NCBI GenBank assembly: GCA_021234155.1
Contig: JAJEKV010000231.1
Coordinates: 620,001-684,000 of the forward strand
Origin: Isoetes taiwanensis
Lineage: Eukaryota > Streptophyta > Lycopodiopsida > Isoetales > Isoetaceae
Direction: 5' to 3'
Length of the DNA stretch: 64,000 nt
Positions 13,781 to 26,021 of the stretch are shown here, one piece after another. Below the pieces are notes generated by a model. That model saw only the letters and a program-made list of their open reading frames with translations. It had not been told where the DNA came from and did no database searches. Positions within the stretch are counted from its first letter, which is position 1; each line of letters opens with the position of its first letter. Position numbers and translations under genes: made by a program.

Positions 13781-14696
13781 GGCAACAAAAATTGGGACTA
13801 AACGAGTCCAAATGCCTTAGAAAAAAAAGCTTTAAGTTTTGGACCAAATAGTTAGAAAAGATGATGGGGAGAAATTGGGTACAATTAGCTTTAACCTTAC
13901 CTAGAATTGACAAAGGATTCCACTTCATACATCAAAAAGACTTACAAACAAAGCATATGAACATAAGAATCCTTAGTATAATCAATAGCCTATGTTTTCG
14001 ATGCATTGTTATTTCACAAATACATGATATAGACAAAGGTGGAGGCTAAGAGTTCTCGAGTATGTCTTGGCATGATCTAGAACTAAACTTGGGCATGATC
14101 TAGAATTAAACTTGGGCTGAGCTTTACAAGATGAGATCTTTCAACCGTGTGGCCCAAGATGAGATCTTTCAACCGTGTGGCCCCAGTCATCATTGTGATA
14201 ATTTAGCACCACGAGGTCGTTTTATTTAGTCCAATATGGTAGACACACATCATTGAGGCCTCACACTAGGCTTTGGATATTCCTAAAGGGCTTCCTCTAA
14301 GGGGAGTTTCCCACGAAGGGGTCTGGAGCCTGAGGCCTAAATGCTTAGGTTCTTGTGTTCCCATGAATCTAATAGACCTCAAGGCAACCTTTTACAAGTC
14401 TGAGCCGATTGATGCACGGAGCAAAAATCTGAGCCAAAAGATCAATTCAGGTCTAAGACCTGATGGCTAAGAGAAAGGGATCCATTACGTTTCGGATAAA
14501 ATAAAAACATAGGGCTTTGCCTCAATGTAAAGGATGGTTGGGCCCAATCTAGCCGTCCATCCATCCACGTGTCTAACATCCTGGCATTCAAAATAGAAGT
14601 GGCAGATAAAAATAGCAGAAAATCAAGTAATAATAATAGAACGTACAGGAAAAAAAAACGAAAACTCGAGTAAAATGCAAGTAAAGTTGTTGCACA
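13781..14696. other. Intergenic DNA, no gene recognised
   Basis: Two short direct duplications are visible around 14080-14185 (CTAGAAYTAAACTTGGGC and GATGAGATCTTTCAACCGTG). No coding block is supported. Confidence 0.45.
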
Positions 14697-14712
14697 ACTT
14701 CCAGGGATAGAA

Positions 14713-14757
14713 CTGATGAGCACCAATTACTATATCTCTATCCTTAAAAAAAAAAAA
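14713..14757 (+). mobile_element. 45-bp ultra-short LINE/SINE-tail insertion flanked by 16-bp target duplication
   Basis: ACTTCCAGGGATAGAA is repeated exactly at 14697-14712 and 14758-14773. Between the copies are 45 bp ending in about a dozen A residues after a TATCTCTATCCTT tail. This is a retroposition event that copied only the extreme 3' end of a donor. Confidence 0.8.
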
Positions 14758-15071
14758 ACTTCCAGGGATAGAAAGTGTGACAAGTATTGGCTTTTTACTG
14801 GATAGGACGGCTGGATTGGGCCAACTGTGCTTTACGTCTAGGTTTGAAACTTGAGTGCCTGTTGATCCTGCCCTTGTGAAAACCTCCGGGTTTGACGCCA
14901 ATGGGAAAGCTCCCTAATTTTTAATTTAACCAGCCTGCAGTCCAAGCGGCCCTGATATTGCCAAATGGATGGCTCCAATCCCGCCATTTCTTAAGATTTG
15001 TATGCCACGTCATTTCCACGTCAGGACGACATTAATTTTGGAAGTGTGGAGCCAGTGGCTGGAATCAGATT

Positions 15072-16790
15072 ATGGTATTTGTTGGGAAGAAATTTCTGAG
15101 AGCTTATGCATTGCTGATCTCCTTTCAACTTCAAAATCTCAGCTCCTCAAGGAATATCTCTGGCTGTATAATCACAGCTGATGAGAAGGTTAATCCTCTG
15201 ACCTATGTATCTTTATTACGTCAACACGGAAATAGAGCAAATTTTTCTGAAGTTAAGAATCTTCATTCTTGTATAATCAAATATGGGCATGGGTCTGATA
15301 AACTTCTAAATAACCTTTTAATTCAAATGTATGGAAAATGTGACGCCTTGGAAGAAAGCAAAGTAGTTTTCAAGAGAATGGCAGCCAAAAATGTGTTTTC
15401 ATGGACTATCATGATCAATGCATATGTCAAGAATGGACAGGCCATGGAATCTCTCTGTGTATTTCAGCAGATGCAGATGGAAGGATTTGTTCCAGATAAA
15501 GTTACTTTTGTTACCATTCTTGACGCCTGCAGTGCTGAGCAAAATTTGAGAAAAGGAAGGGAAATTCATGACCAAATTATAGGCATTGGATTTGAGTTGG
15601 ACATTTATGTTGGAAATGCAATCCTAAGCATGTATGCCAAATGTGGAAGTGTGATGGATGCACGGAAGATGTTTGATAAATTACCATCAAAAGATCAGGT
15701 TTCATGGAATGCCATGATTGCCGCCTATGCCCAGAATGGGTGTGGAAGTGAGGCATTGGACGTTTACAAGAGAATGAGAATTGAATCCATGGCACCAGAT
15801 AAGATTACCTTCATCAGCATTCTTGATGCTTGTGCAACATGTAGAAATTTTGGTGAAGGCAAATGCATCCATGCTGAAGCCTTTACTAAAACACTAGAAT
15901 ATGACATTTTTGTGGGGAACGCCATTGTTAATATGTATGGTAAGTGTAGATGTTTGGAATCTGCAAAAGTTATATTTGATAGAATGCCCATGCGAAATGT
16001 GATTACATGGACTGCCATGGTTTCAGCATATGCACAATGTGGAGATGGATATTGGAAAGATGCACTTCAACTCTTCCAAGAAATGCAAGGAACAGACAAT
16101 TCTCCAAGTGGAGTTACTTGGATCACCGTTTTAGATGCATGTGCTGGGCAAGCAAACCTACTTGGAGGCAAGTTTTTGCATGCTATTCTAGTGAGAAGTA
16201 AACTGGATCTAGATATAATCATATGGACTGCTCTTGTCAACATGTATGGTAAATGTGGCAATATAAACGATGCTTGCTTATTATTTAATTTCATACCTAT
16301 CCGTAATGTTGTATCATGGAACACCATGCTTGCAATTTTTGCCCAGCATGGCTGTTGTCTTGAGGCCACAGAACTTCTTTATCGAATGCCATTGGAGGGA
16401 GCTATGCCTAACAAGGTTAGCTTTATCAATGTTCTTTCTTCCTGCAGCCATGCTGGGATGCTGACAGCTAGTTGTCACACTCTAGTGTCAATGAGTCACT
16501 ATCAACATTGCCTGCCGACTGTGGAGCACTACAACTGCATGGTTAATCTTCTTGGCCGGGAAGGCCTGCTGGGTGAAGCAATTGATTTGGTTTATAAAAT
16601 GCAACCTCATCCCAACGATACTTCATGGACTGCTGTGCTTAATGCCTGCAGAATGTATGATGATCTGAAACATGGAAAGCATGCTGCAAAGTGTGCTCTT
16701 GAATATAGCCAAACAGAGGATGCAACATATGTTTTGCTATCAAATATTTATGCATCATTTTGCAGGTGGGGTCTTATCTCTGAAATATAA
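15072..16790 (+). CDS. PLS-class pentatricopeptide repeat (PPR) protein, E-type, no DYW domain
   Basis: PLS PPR proteins bind organellar RNA, mostly as C-to-U editing or processing factors in mitochondria or plastids. The 572-aa frame is intronless, as is usual for this family. After an N-terminal region of about 45 residues that could be an organelle transit peptide, there are repeated blocks of the P-L-S type: 'LLNNLLIQMYGKC', 'SWTIMINAYVKNG', 'PDKVTFVTILDACS', 'VGNAILSMYAKCG', 'SWNAMIAAYAQNG' and so on. The tail 'VEHYNCMVNLLGREGLLGEA' and 'TSWTAVLNACRMYDDLKHG' is an E1-like motif. The frame stops soon after 'DATYVLLSNIYAS', so E2 and DYW domains are missing. A CAG/GTGGGG sequence near 16764 could be a splice donor, but no DYW exon is visible downstream. 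Other starts (for example at 14969 in another frame) are less likely. Confidence 0.88.
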   Translation: MVFVGKKFLRAYALLISFQLQNLSSSRNISGCIITADEKVNPLTYVSLLRQHGNRANFSEVKNLHSCIIKYGHGSDKLLNNLLIQMYGKCDALEESKVVFKRMAAKNVFSWTIMINAYVKNGQAMESLCVFQQMQMEGFVPDKVTFVTILDACSAEQNLRKGREIHDQIIGIGFELDIYVGNAILSMYAKCGSVMDARKMFDKLPSKDQVSWNAMIAAYAQNGCGSEALDVYKRMRIESMAPDKITFISILDACATCRNFGEGKCIHAEAFTKTLEYDIFVGNAIVNMYGKCRCLESAKVIFDRMPMRNVITWTAMVSAYAQCGDGYWKDALQLFQEMQGTDNSPSGVTWITVLDACAGQANLLGGKFLHAILVRSKLDLDIIIWTALVNMYGKCGNINDACLLFNFIPIRNVVSWNTMLAIFAQHGCCLEATELLYRMPLEGAMPNKVSFINVLSSCSHAGMLTASCHTLVSMSHYQHCLPTVEHYNCMVNLLGREGLLGEAIDLVYKMQPHPNDTSWTAVLNACRMYDDLKHGKHAAKCALEYSQTEDATYVLLSNIYASFCRWGLISEI

Positions 16791-17457
16791 AGAATTGACT
16801 CCCATGTCATTTTGACCCAGTGAAAGAGAAGGTCTTTTTACAATTTACAGGGCCCTTCCCATTATAGAATCTTCCACCTCCCTGGTGTCTTGTTGCAGAC
16901 TACTTTGGAGGAAAATGTTACCTTTCCAACTATCCTATGCGAATGTGTCTCCAATTCTTTATTACACCCTGAGCTTGTGCGTAATGAACTTCATCTTGCT
17001 GCTGTTTGACCTACCTGCAGTTGATGGATGTTTTGTTGTGCATCTCAAAGGTAGGCACTTACCTATATTAGAAGTAGCGAATAGTAACTTTTTGTCTTTC
17101 TAATGTCACCTGCTTTTCAGGAATGTAACTGCTGATCGGGTCCTTGGATACAATCCAGCATGAATTAGGTTATCGGCCTTGGTAATATTGACATTGTGTC
17201 TTTCATCATTTGAAATAATGGTTTAAATGCTAACTAGTGGACATATGTTAGCAATGCAGTTTCAGATCAAGTGCATCTCTGGATGGAGCGGTTTATAAAA
17301 ACAACTGATTCTGAGGTTTTTTAGACTGCATTCTACTCTCTGTATCTCAGTCAGTATTTGCAATAAAGGTTTTGGTGCTGTTTATTCAAAATATGCTCAA
17401 CATAATTGCTGAAATAGCCAAAGCACATGGGCAAGTGTGAAATGTTTTTTTTAGACA
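16791..17457. other. 3' flank of the PPR gene, no further gene recognised
   Basis: I looked here for an E2/DYW continuation and found none. A 72-codon frame at 16885-17103 has no motif. Confidence 0.5.
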
Positions 17458-17595
17458 GGGTAAACGGCCATGACTTTGCCATGTGGCATGCAGCTGGATT
17501 AAGTTGCATAACATCAACAGCTATAAGGGTAAACGGCCATGACTTTGCCATGTGGCATGCAGCTGGATTAAGTTGCATAACATCAACAGCTATAA
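17458..17595. repeat. 69-bp tandem duplication
   Basis: Two nearly identical copies begin GGGTAAACGGCCATGACTTT at 17458 and 17527. A third, partial and diverged copy (TTTGCCGTTTGGCATCCAAC) follows. Confidence 0.85.
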
Positions 17596-17786
17596 ATTTG
17601 CCGTTTGGCATCCAACAGGTTGATTTACATACCTTAAAGAAGCTTGAGAGATGAACATGAATGTTTTTCTTGCACTTGAAGAGATTGGGACAGCATATTT
17701 GCAGGGTTCCTTACACTGCTTTCTTAAGAAGAGCAAGAGGAGATGAGAAAATAAATAGGAGCAAGTGCTTACATAAAATGCAGTTA

Positions 17787-18348
17787 AAAGCAGGTAGCAC
17801 TTTCCTTGACATTATTTCTGTTAACTCTAACATTCAAGTCATCCTTCTGCTTATCTAACTCAGCAATCAAGGAGTTGATGACAGAATAGTCCACTACACA
17901 ACCAACAACGCTTGTATGAGGAATTAAGGACTCATACTCATCTTCTTTCTCAACCTTAGCTGTAACACTTTTCTTCGTTTTAACCACAAATGACTGCCAG
18001 TTAATCTTTTGACCTCTCACATGCAAAGTGAATGCCCCGTGCAAAAAACTTCCCAATCTCTCCAACACAAACATCAGTTCTTTGGTAACATCTTCTGTAG
18101 ATGTTCATAAACTGATCCACAAATAGTGGATTCATTCGACTAGACTTATAAATTTGCTTGGTACCCACCATTTTTTCACAGCCAAATATTTTGCTTATCT
18201 CATCTTCAGCCACATCATCTTCAGCCACATCTGCCTTTCTTACATCTGAAGAGGTCATGCCCTCAGAAGGCAACACAGATGTGTCAAACATCCTCCTTGC
18301 TTCCTCTTCATCTATGGTCACTTTAGGTTGAGTTTTCTTTGTTGCCAT
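17787..18348 (-). pseudogene. Minus-strand unknown protein, split by one frameshift
   Basis: Reading from 18348 leftward, a frame opens with 'MATKKTQPKVTIDEEEARRM'. It contains a small in-frame duplication (DVAEDDVAEDE) and runs to a Phe/Ala/Arg stretch near 18040. There the continuation ('LHVRGQKINWQSFVVKTKKS') shifts by one base at a T6/G4 homopolymer pair and ends at about 17787. Together it would be about 185 residues. I do not recognise a domain. It may be the first exon of a transposon-borne gene, because the upstream non-coding sequence resembles that upstream of the transposase at 52 kb. Confidence 0.4.
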
Positions 18349-19180
18349 TCTATCCCTGCACCAGCTTTGGAATTATGTATCACTGGAAGTTCTTCATTGT
18401 GTCTGCAAAAAACTAAACCAATCCAAATCATAGCACTAAGTATCCTGAATAGTACTAACTCTAAGAGCTTAGCAATGAAGCGCTACTTTTTCCAAATAAT
18501 TACTAATTGTCATCAACACCAATTACCTTGGGCCCTCGGGTCTCGCAAAATAGCAAATGCTTAGCATGTCATGCTAAATAGCAGCCTAACTCTTTCTAAC
18601 TTAGTAATCGAACTTCATCTTCTTAGCAATGTACCGCTAATAACAATTTGAGCCCGCAAGTGTAGCATAAAAAAGCGTTCTTAATATAACCTCGCTACTT
18701 AGCAAATGTTGCCCGCAAACATAGAACGAAATCACTAAGTAACTTCGGTACACACAAAGACATACTAACTAGCAAGTACGCTCACGAAACATAGTATTAA
18801 TATAACTTTTGTTAGCATAATTTGCTAACCGATTGTCTGCAAACATAGTACCAAATGCTAAACTCGTTAGCATCAACTATGAACTTGCACTCGACCCAAC
18901 ATTATCTACATTTGTACTTTCAGTGATGCCAAGCCTAAAAAATTGTAGCTTGAAATATCACACTAATAAAGAGATGAATCAAAGCAAGATGGAATGCAAT
19001 CCTCCACACCTGCTACATTAACCTTTGTCTTCAATATAGAAGCATGAAATATAATAGAATGAAACCATTTCCACATTATTTACCATTCCCAAAGATTTGT
19101 CAATAAAGCTTAGATGCTTACCACTAAAACAACTTTTCTTGAGTCTGGGAAATTGTTCAGATGAGCAATTTGATTCGAGC
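18349..19180. other. Non-coding DNA rich in TTAGCAA/GCTAA words
   Basis: Short words such as TTAGCAA, TAGCAAATG and GCCCGCAA recur irregularly on the plus strand. A similar word field (GCTAATAC, CACTAAC) lies at 50990-51480, inside the intron of the transposase gene. No coding block is supported. Confidence 0.4.
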
Positions 19181-19490
19181 TCTTTACCAAGCAGGGTAAT
19201 GGGATCTCGATTGTCTGGCAATCGATTGTTTAGAATGGTACAAATAACCGAATTCGATAATTACTCTTTGTGGAAGCAAAAGATCCACAAAGAATTTAAT
19301 CCGCCGATTAACCAAGCAGGGAAATGGGATCTCGATTGGGGATTTTGTTGAATCTAATGACTGGCAATTGTTTAGAATGATACAAAATAACGGATTTCGA
19401 TAATTACTGTTGTAGGAGCAGTACAGTCACAGCAATTTGATCCGGCCAGTTAACCAAGCAGAGTTACGGGGATCTCGATGGGGAGCAGCA
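19180..19490. repeat. Three diverged tandem units of about 125-140 bp
   Basis: Each unit contains CCAAGCAGRGTAATGGGATC, TCGAT, TTGTTTAGAATGGTACAAA and TTCGATAATTACT. The starts are near 19187, 19312 and 19456. Confidence 0.65.
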
Positions 19491-19867
19491 ATGTTTCTGA
19501 ATCCGATCCAAGAAACTCCAAGAAAGAAGGAAAGGAGGAAAGGTTCGACGGTTTAGGATCCCATGGACAGGATTTAGTGCTAAAATAAAATTTAAAAATT
19601 CAGTTAAACCCCCTTAATTAACGCTATTATTTAGGGCTAAAAATGGCATCATTTATGCCACCCGTAGCGTGCGAGGACCCATATACATTACAATGCCGTG
19701 TCACTAGTACATGTCGACTACGGCAACATGTCCATGGCGACTGTAAATGGTTGTATCATGGGGCACAACCATTAGAACCCATTATATTGAATATATTATG
19801 CAGCAAATGAATATAATCTATATTTCCACGTGGAAATACCCCATATGAGCCACATGGACCATTAGAC

Positions 19868-22781
19868 AACTCTAAAAGGCAGGCATAAAGAGGCAGGAAC
19901 TCTAAAAGTATCCCTTTTCAGATTCTAGCCTCAGGAACGTGCATTGCCCAAGTGCCTGACTCATTCTGGCCTCCCAGCAATAGTGAGGCTCGCGTTTTAA
20001 AGCCTCTTCTTGAGTCTCGAGTATACCAGCAGATCTCGGCAACATGGATGCCTTCAGGGGACTAGGCGCCAGCGAAGAACTCTGTGAGTGGCCAATCTGT
20101 TAGTCGATGCATGCTTCCCAAAGGGCATTAGGGTGGATTTATATCTGTTCTTAGCTGTAGATGACCTCTAGAACCTAAGAACCTTAGTCATTCACGAAAG
20201 AACCTAACCATGTATGATTAGAGTAGATAAATTAGATCTTTACTCCGTTATTTCAGTTCATTGGATGATATTGTATTGCTCTGTGTGCACCTTTTGTGTA
20301 TTAGGAAGGGGGATAGAGACCCACAACCTTCTTAGAGATTATTCTAGATTAGCCTCATTAATTCTCAATTAATGCAGCCTGTGCATGAGCCTGCCTGACT
20401 GTGGATGACGGGACTAGACTGGCTGACAAGGAAGGCTTGTCTATCTACAGTTGATCGCTTGACGTGTAGCGTCTACTGGGTGAATGTTGTGGGCTAGGCC
20501 TAATACCTTGCGACTACATGTGGGCAAGGTATGGACTCGACACCTCCTAGGTGATGCGTCACCTCAGTGGGGTTCAGGTCATGTACAAGATGGAAAACCA
20601 TGGCCCTCTAGCTTGCCTTTAGTTGGCATGGACCTTCTGGAGGAGAGTAGTCTCCTCCTGCCTCATCGGGATTGGGGAGATGCAATCCAGGAGTAGCTCC
20701 CTTGGCAGACTATAGTCAAGTCTCAAGACTGTGATGTTCCACTAAAATATACGGTATGAATACGTATATTTTATGGCCACGTCACCATACAATTCTACAT
20801 CAATAGACTTGTATGCGACCAATGTGGGGGAAATGACTAAGCTATCTATAACTTAGCCAACCTAAGGTAAGAAGCCATTTCCACATGGCCTCACCTTATA
20901 GGCATACCGCCATATAGACGCACCTATGGGAGCTAAGTGGCATTCATGTAAACCCTAACATATAAAAGGCTAAACCCTATGTCCTAGCCACTTTTGGCTC
21001 TACCAACCTCAGACTCAATCGTTTGCGATCACAGCTCCGATTCGAAGATCGTCTTCGACAGCTTGAGTTGCAGCAGCAGAAGAGGATCATCTCTCAACCC
21101 ACCTGTTAGAGATGGAGAACCAGGGAGCTAGTGGTAGCGCGTCAGGAGCAGGTACTTTGAATGGATTCCAGTCCAGTTGCATGTTGTATCCTAGTAGAGT
21201 CATTCTAGAACCTATTATTCTAAACATGAACCTTAATCTATGAACCCTAACTGTAAGTTAGATGTACGTGTTTAGGATTAATAACTATTCTCATTTATTA
21301 TTAAGGTTATATTGATATGATGTGGTTGATCGCATAGTGCACCTCTTGTGTATTGAAAAAGGGGGTAGAGACCTAGTAGCCGTTAGTAGATGATGCCCCT
21401 AGTTATTAGTTCCCATTATTAATGTGGCCCGTGCATAGAGCCCACCTGGCTACGGAGGCTATGGAGTGACTGAGCACCACATAATGTGGTCACTGGCAAA
21501 GTGGAGGGAGGTCCGCGGCTACTGGGGACTTATAGCGGGCTAGGCTTATAGTCGATCACTTCTTGTGGGCCCGGTATGAGTCCGACACTTCCTGGATCAA
21601 TGTTGTCGCCCTAACTCTCAAGAGCTGTAGGTGTCGGCCTGGCTTTTGTTTTGGGGAGTTCAGTCGGGTATGGATGTGCGTCGCTACGATTCTCTAGCTG
21701 CCTATGGAGTCATTGCACCTCGGGAGGGGGAGATGCAACCCTTCCTATCTCATCGAACCGGGAAGATGCAACCCGGAATAGTCTCGTTGGGTGATAACCA
21801 TGGGATTACGTCTCCGACAGGGTACAATCACAACAGAGCCTGATTTAGTCTATCTGCAAATTATGCACAGGAGGGGTGGATCGAATGGTCAACCCTAGCC
21901 ATTGTCTATTGCCAGCCCAAGTCATTGCCATAACTCGATCTGATCTATCTGGAGGCCCTAACCGTATTTTTCCTGAGTCTAAGCCTGAGTAGGAGCCTCT
22001 ATTTGATGTATTTGATGTATTTGTTGTTTGTTGTATTTGATGACATGGATGGATGGATTATCACTACCTTTCGAGGTAGTTTGTCGTTATTATTGCTAGT
22101 GCTTATGTTGTATATTTTGCTTCCGCTGACATGGGGACCCATAGAGGATGGGACAGAATGATACCTCTGTGTCCTCTACTCAATAGCCTGGTCCCCAGAC
22201 GCGAGCTAGACATAGGACCCATACGAAGGGTGGCCGTTGGATGGGGAAGGTCCTTCGATGTATACGGTGAGCTGCCGTATATAGCACAAGGAGCATCACA
22301 AAGACTTATCAGCCTATCTGCAAAGTATGCATAGAAGGGGAGAATTGAGTGGACTATCCATCGGCCATATTCTTGTGCCAACCAAATCCATTGCCATGAA
22401 TTCTGTTTGCAATAAACTCTGGAGACCCAAGCCGTTAGTCTATCTCCATGAGTCTGAACCTGGTTGGATTTCCTCTTGTTGATGTTGTTATTGTTGTTGT
22501 TGTATGTTCTATGATGTGATGTTGTTAGTTGATCCCACCCATCGAAGTGGTTATGCTTTTAATGTGATATTTGTGCTTATGTTTATGCGCTTATATAGTT
22601 AAGTCGATCCCGAAGGAGACAGGATGAATGACACGTCTATTCTTCCCATGTTCATATTCTTGCTCACAATCAAGAGTCTGACCTCAGATACAAGGCCTCA
22701 TGTTGGCGAGCTTGTGCTGACAGAAGAGAATCTCCTGCCCATATACGGTCGGGGCATCGTACATGAGCAAGGGACATCACA
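19868..22781 (+). mobile_element. LTR copy 1 of an LTR retrotransposon, interrupted by a solo LTR
   Basis: 19868-20724 is about 85-90% identical by eye to 30727-31560, both starting near CTCTAAAAGGCRGGCATAAA. The LTR resumes at 22306 and ends GGGACATCACA at 22781. One base later comes TGGTATCAGAAC (22783-22794), a tRNA-iMet-type primer-binding site, which marks this as a 5' LTR with internal sequence to the right. Its 5' boundary is uncertain. Confidence 0.7.
20730..22300 (+). mobile_element. Solo LTR (1571 bp) inserted into LTR copy 1
   Basis: It starts TGTGATGTTCC and ends GGAGCATCACA, giving 10 of 11 inverted matches with TG...CA ends. It is flanked by a 5-bp target duplication AAGAC (20725-20729 and 22301-22305). 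The uninterrupted sequence at 31551-31575 (CCAAGACTTATCAACCTATC) is the empty-site equivalent. A TATA box, TATAAAA, is at 20961. The sequence is a diverged relative of its host LTR: the segment 21840-22300 parallels 22306-22781. Confidence 0.85.
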
Positions 22782-22782
22782 A

Positions 22783-22794
22783 TGGTATCAGAAC
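22783..22794 (+). other. Primer-binding site (initiator Met tRNA type)
   Basis: TGGTATCAGAAC directly follows the LTR end and matches the usual plant retroelement site TGGTATCAGAGC except near the end. Reverse transcription of the element would start here. Confidence 0.7.
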
Positions 22795-23058
22795 ATTGAG
22801 CTTGGTTGACCAAGATCGAGCACTGACCATTTCCTAATAGTGCTAACAGTCCTAGATATTCGGTCTTGAAGCTAAAATTCCAAGCAAGAACCTCAAGTAA
22901 TGGGAGAAATTTTTTTTTCCCATAATAGAGTAAGGAGCTAGCTAGGAATAAATACTAATTGTAAAAAATCTTCTTAGTAATTAGATTGCCTCTGAACCCC
23001 TAGGAAGAAGGTCAGATTTATTTTATGAGAATTTAGAAATTCGGGCCATAATTGATAT

Positions 23059-23334
23059 GGCCACTCTAGACATGTGTCCTGGGATGCATCCAAAAAGCCT
23101 GGATTTCTTCTTGGCACGTGCTTAGAGGACCCAAATTGACCAAGGTGAGTAAGATATAACATTATTCTAATAAGGTAAGCGAGCTTAAAATGAAAAGGTA
23201 AGCTAGGGAAACTTAGCAAAACTTCAGGAAATTAAATACGTTGGGATCAAAATAAAGCCACCACTCCAAACATGCGCTTGACACACATCCCAAAAGCTCG
23301 GATTGCCTCTGGTGCATGCTAAGAGGGGCTGACC
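23059..23334. repeat. Two copies of a dispersed ~75-bp repeat
   Basis: Copies at about 23059-23140 and 23256-23334 share CCACTCYARACATG, GCATCCMAAAAGC, GGATTNCYTC and GTGCATGCTAAGAGG. Two more copies, closer to each other, lie at 26702-26778 and 26907-26983. Confidence 0.65.
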
Positions 23335-23350
23335 ATTGTCACCCCCTTCC

Positions 23351-23460
23351 TTTTTGGCCAAGTGCACTATGATGTTATTTTATTGATTGATATTTATTCT
23401 TTATATAGAGTATAGAATAGTTTTTTTTTTTTTTTTTTTTTTTTTTTATATATATATATA
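23351..23460 (-). mobile_element. Partial copy of the SINE-like element (3' part)
   Basis: 23351-23420 matches 26032-26115 (GCCAAGTGCACTATGATGTT and the ATTGATTGATATTTATTC core). It is followed by a run of about 28 T and (TA)n at 23421-23460. The tRNA-like head is missing. Confidence 0.55.
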
Positions 23461-26021
23461 TTTGTAAAACAATTGCTTATTGTTTGATTGCATGTTGGTC
23501 ATTTGAAGCCAACTTAACCTGAGCATCTAGACTTGGTGGTGGGGTAAGCACTCTAATGAATCAAGTCTGGGTAATAAAATACACATTTTAGAATTCTAAA
23601 CATATTTGGAATTTCTGGCAAAGGTCTTATACATATGGTCTTTAGACTGGGATAGGATGCAAGTGCTTAAGTCTAAAGGTTTTTTACTTGTACAGGGATA
23701 ATTCTAGAATATTGTCCTATTTTTAATAAATGGATAACTATAGTTCTACGGGCATGGACTTGGCTCACTTTGCCAAAACTTTAAAAAGATTTTGATACAC
23801 CAAATGGTGAGTACACAAGTATATGTAACTTGGATATGGGTTTAAATTAATCGTGATTTAGGCTTGTAGTGGCTCTTACTGTAGTGCCAAGGTTTAACAA
23901 AAATGTAGTTTCTTATTCTAACTCCACAAGATGCTACAGTTTAATGGGGTGACTGAAATTGATTTATTTTTTAAAGCTTATGTTACAGTTTAATAGGATG
24001 ACCTAACAGAAATTGGGTTATTCTTCGAACTCCACGAGTTATTAAAACCCTGAGCTTAGGGTACAGAAGAACGGCTAAGGGCGGCGCTCCACATGAGCTG
24101 AGTCTGGTCCACGGATGTAAGGCTTTCTTGGCATCAAAGGGATAAATAAATCGGTGTAAAGCTAGGTCATCCAAAGGTCCACGGCCTTTAACCCTGACGA
24201 AACACCACAAGGATGAGATTGCTTGTGCAAAACATCTAAATTCGGGTACAGTTGCTGGAGCTCGAGGTGAGAGTTTCTGACATTACTTAGCCACAGTTGG
24301 ATGCTTTTATATTCTATAGGCCTTAGACTTGAAAGATTAAAGATATGCTAGAGGCCAGGGCTCAGATTCTGGAGTAGTTGGTAAGATTACATGTCCGAAT
24401 CTTGTAAATGAAATCTATTGTGTATGAGCAATGGGCGGGAATAAATGCCCTAAGGATATACAGAGTAACAGTGATGCGTTTGGAGTATCCGGATGAACAT
24501 GATTCCGCTGACTACCCAGCTAGTTCTAACTCTGTGGTAACTTTAAAGGAAGAGTGGCTTGCTGTCGAGTTCTGTGTCTGCATTGAAGTATGGCATACGA
24601 ATATAGATGCTGAGGCCAACACATGAGGTTAATGTCCATGGCAAAATTATCAAGGGGCCGGAGCTCATAAGCAGAAATACAAGAGCAGGCAAAGTGATGT
24701 GGAATGCAGATCTGCTGAATCAGACTTCAAGGATAATATTCAAGATACACAGGACGATGATACTGAATGTAAAATCGAGTGCATTCAGGTTTGGTCATAT
24801 CATAATTATGCTTAGATGATTAAATATTTTGCTACTGGTTCTTGCTTAAAAATACAAGCTGCATAAGGGCAAAAAGGCTTGGCCTTGCAAATATGATGTC
24901 TAATCAGGCGTTTTTACATATCTTATTTATCCATACCACTTCCTTCATTATTTAAGTTAACTACAAGACGACTTTTGGCTGCTGCATAATGGTGACCTCT
25001 GGAAGGGGTTTTACATTGGGTTAATGGTTGAATTTAAGCCTTAGTGCTCTGAAATTGTAGGGTACTGTCACTTAAATCTGTTTTGCTTTAACCTTTCTTG
25101 GCTGGTTTTGAACTGAGGGTAAAAAGGTGACCAGCGAAAAGCTGAGAAACCTAATGTACCTTTTGGCCCCTCACTCATTACCATTCTTATGCTAATGTTG
25201 TGTTGGTTGGCTGCAGGTACCGGTTTCTCCTCTTATTGTTGTCTTTTTGCTTTCAATTTCATGATCTAGCTGGAAAGGAAGGATGAGCTATGGAGTACTT
25301 ATGGAATCTGGCGCATATGGTGTCGCTACCACTGAGTTTTTTAAAGGAAGGACTGCTACATTTTTTTTTCTATGTATTTAGCTAAGTGAATATATAGATT
25401 TTCTAAAAGCATCATACAATACAGTCGATTTTGCTATGACTTAAGAATATTGTGCCTTTCTGATAGGGCGGATTTGAGATATACAGTTATGCTGGCCACT
25501 ATGGCAGAAATACAGTAATGTAATATTGCTTTTGAATCCCTCGGGAATCTCATTAGTCTTTGTCAAATACTGTAATGACATGATCCAGGCTTTATTTCAA
25601 AATATTTTAAATATAAGTTTTCATGTACATTGTGTAGACACACAGGTTGAGTGAAAGTGTATACAATAAGGCTGGCAACGCCTGAGTGCTTATTATAGGC
25701 AGTAAAGTGGTCATTTCCACATAGATATGCATAATGACTATTGTAAACATGCAGAAACTAGGCTGGATGTTACTGTGCTTGTGGCCTTTTTAAAAAATTT
25801 GATAGACATTGGTCTATGACATGTGTATAACATAATGGTGCAGGACTTGGATCTAATTTTAAACATGGATTTGACTAGGTTATGAGCTAAATACTTGATG
25901 ATTGAGAACTCAGTGCCATCAAGGATTAATTTCCTAGTATGGGCAGATAATACTACCACAGGGATTGACCTGGGTAGATGTCATGGCTAGTTGGCTGTTG
26001 CTAACGCTAGCGTGGACTGGG
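23461..26021. other. No gene recognised
   Basis: There are only short open frames, none with a recognisable domain. AT-rich DNA alternates with patches that resemble old 3' UTR or LTR sequence. Confidence 0.4.

Noticed and set aside
16764-17103. Spliced DYW domain for the PPR gene
   Set aside because: A possible donor exists, but no downstream frame shows the E2, HxE zinc or DYW motifs.
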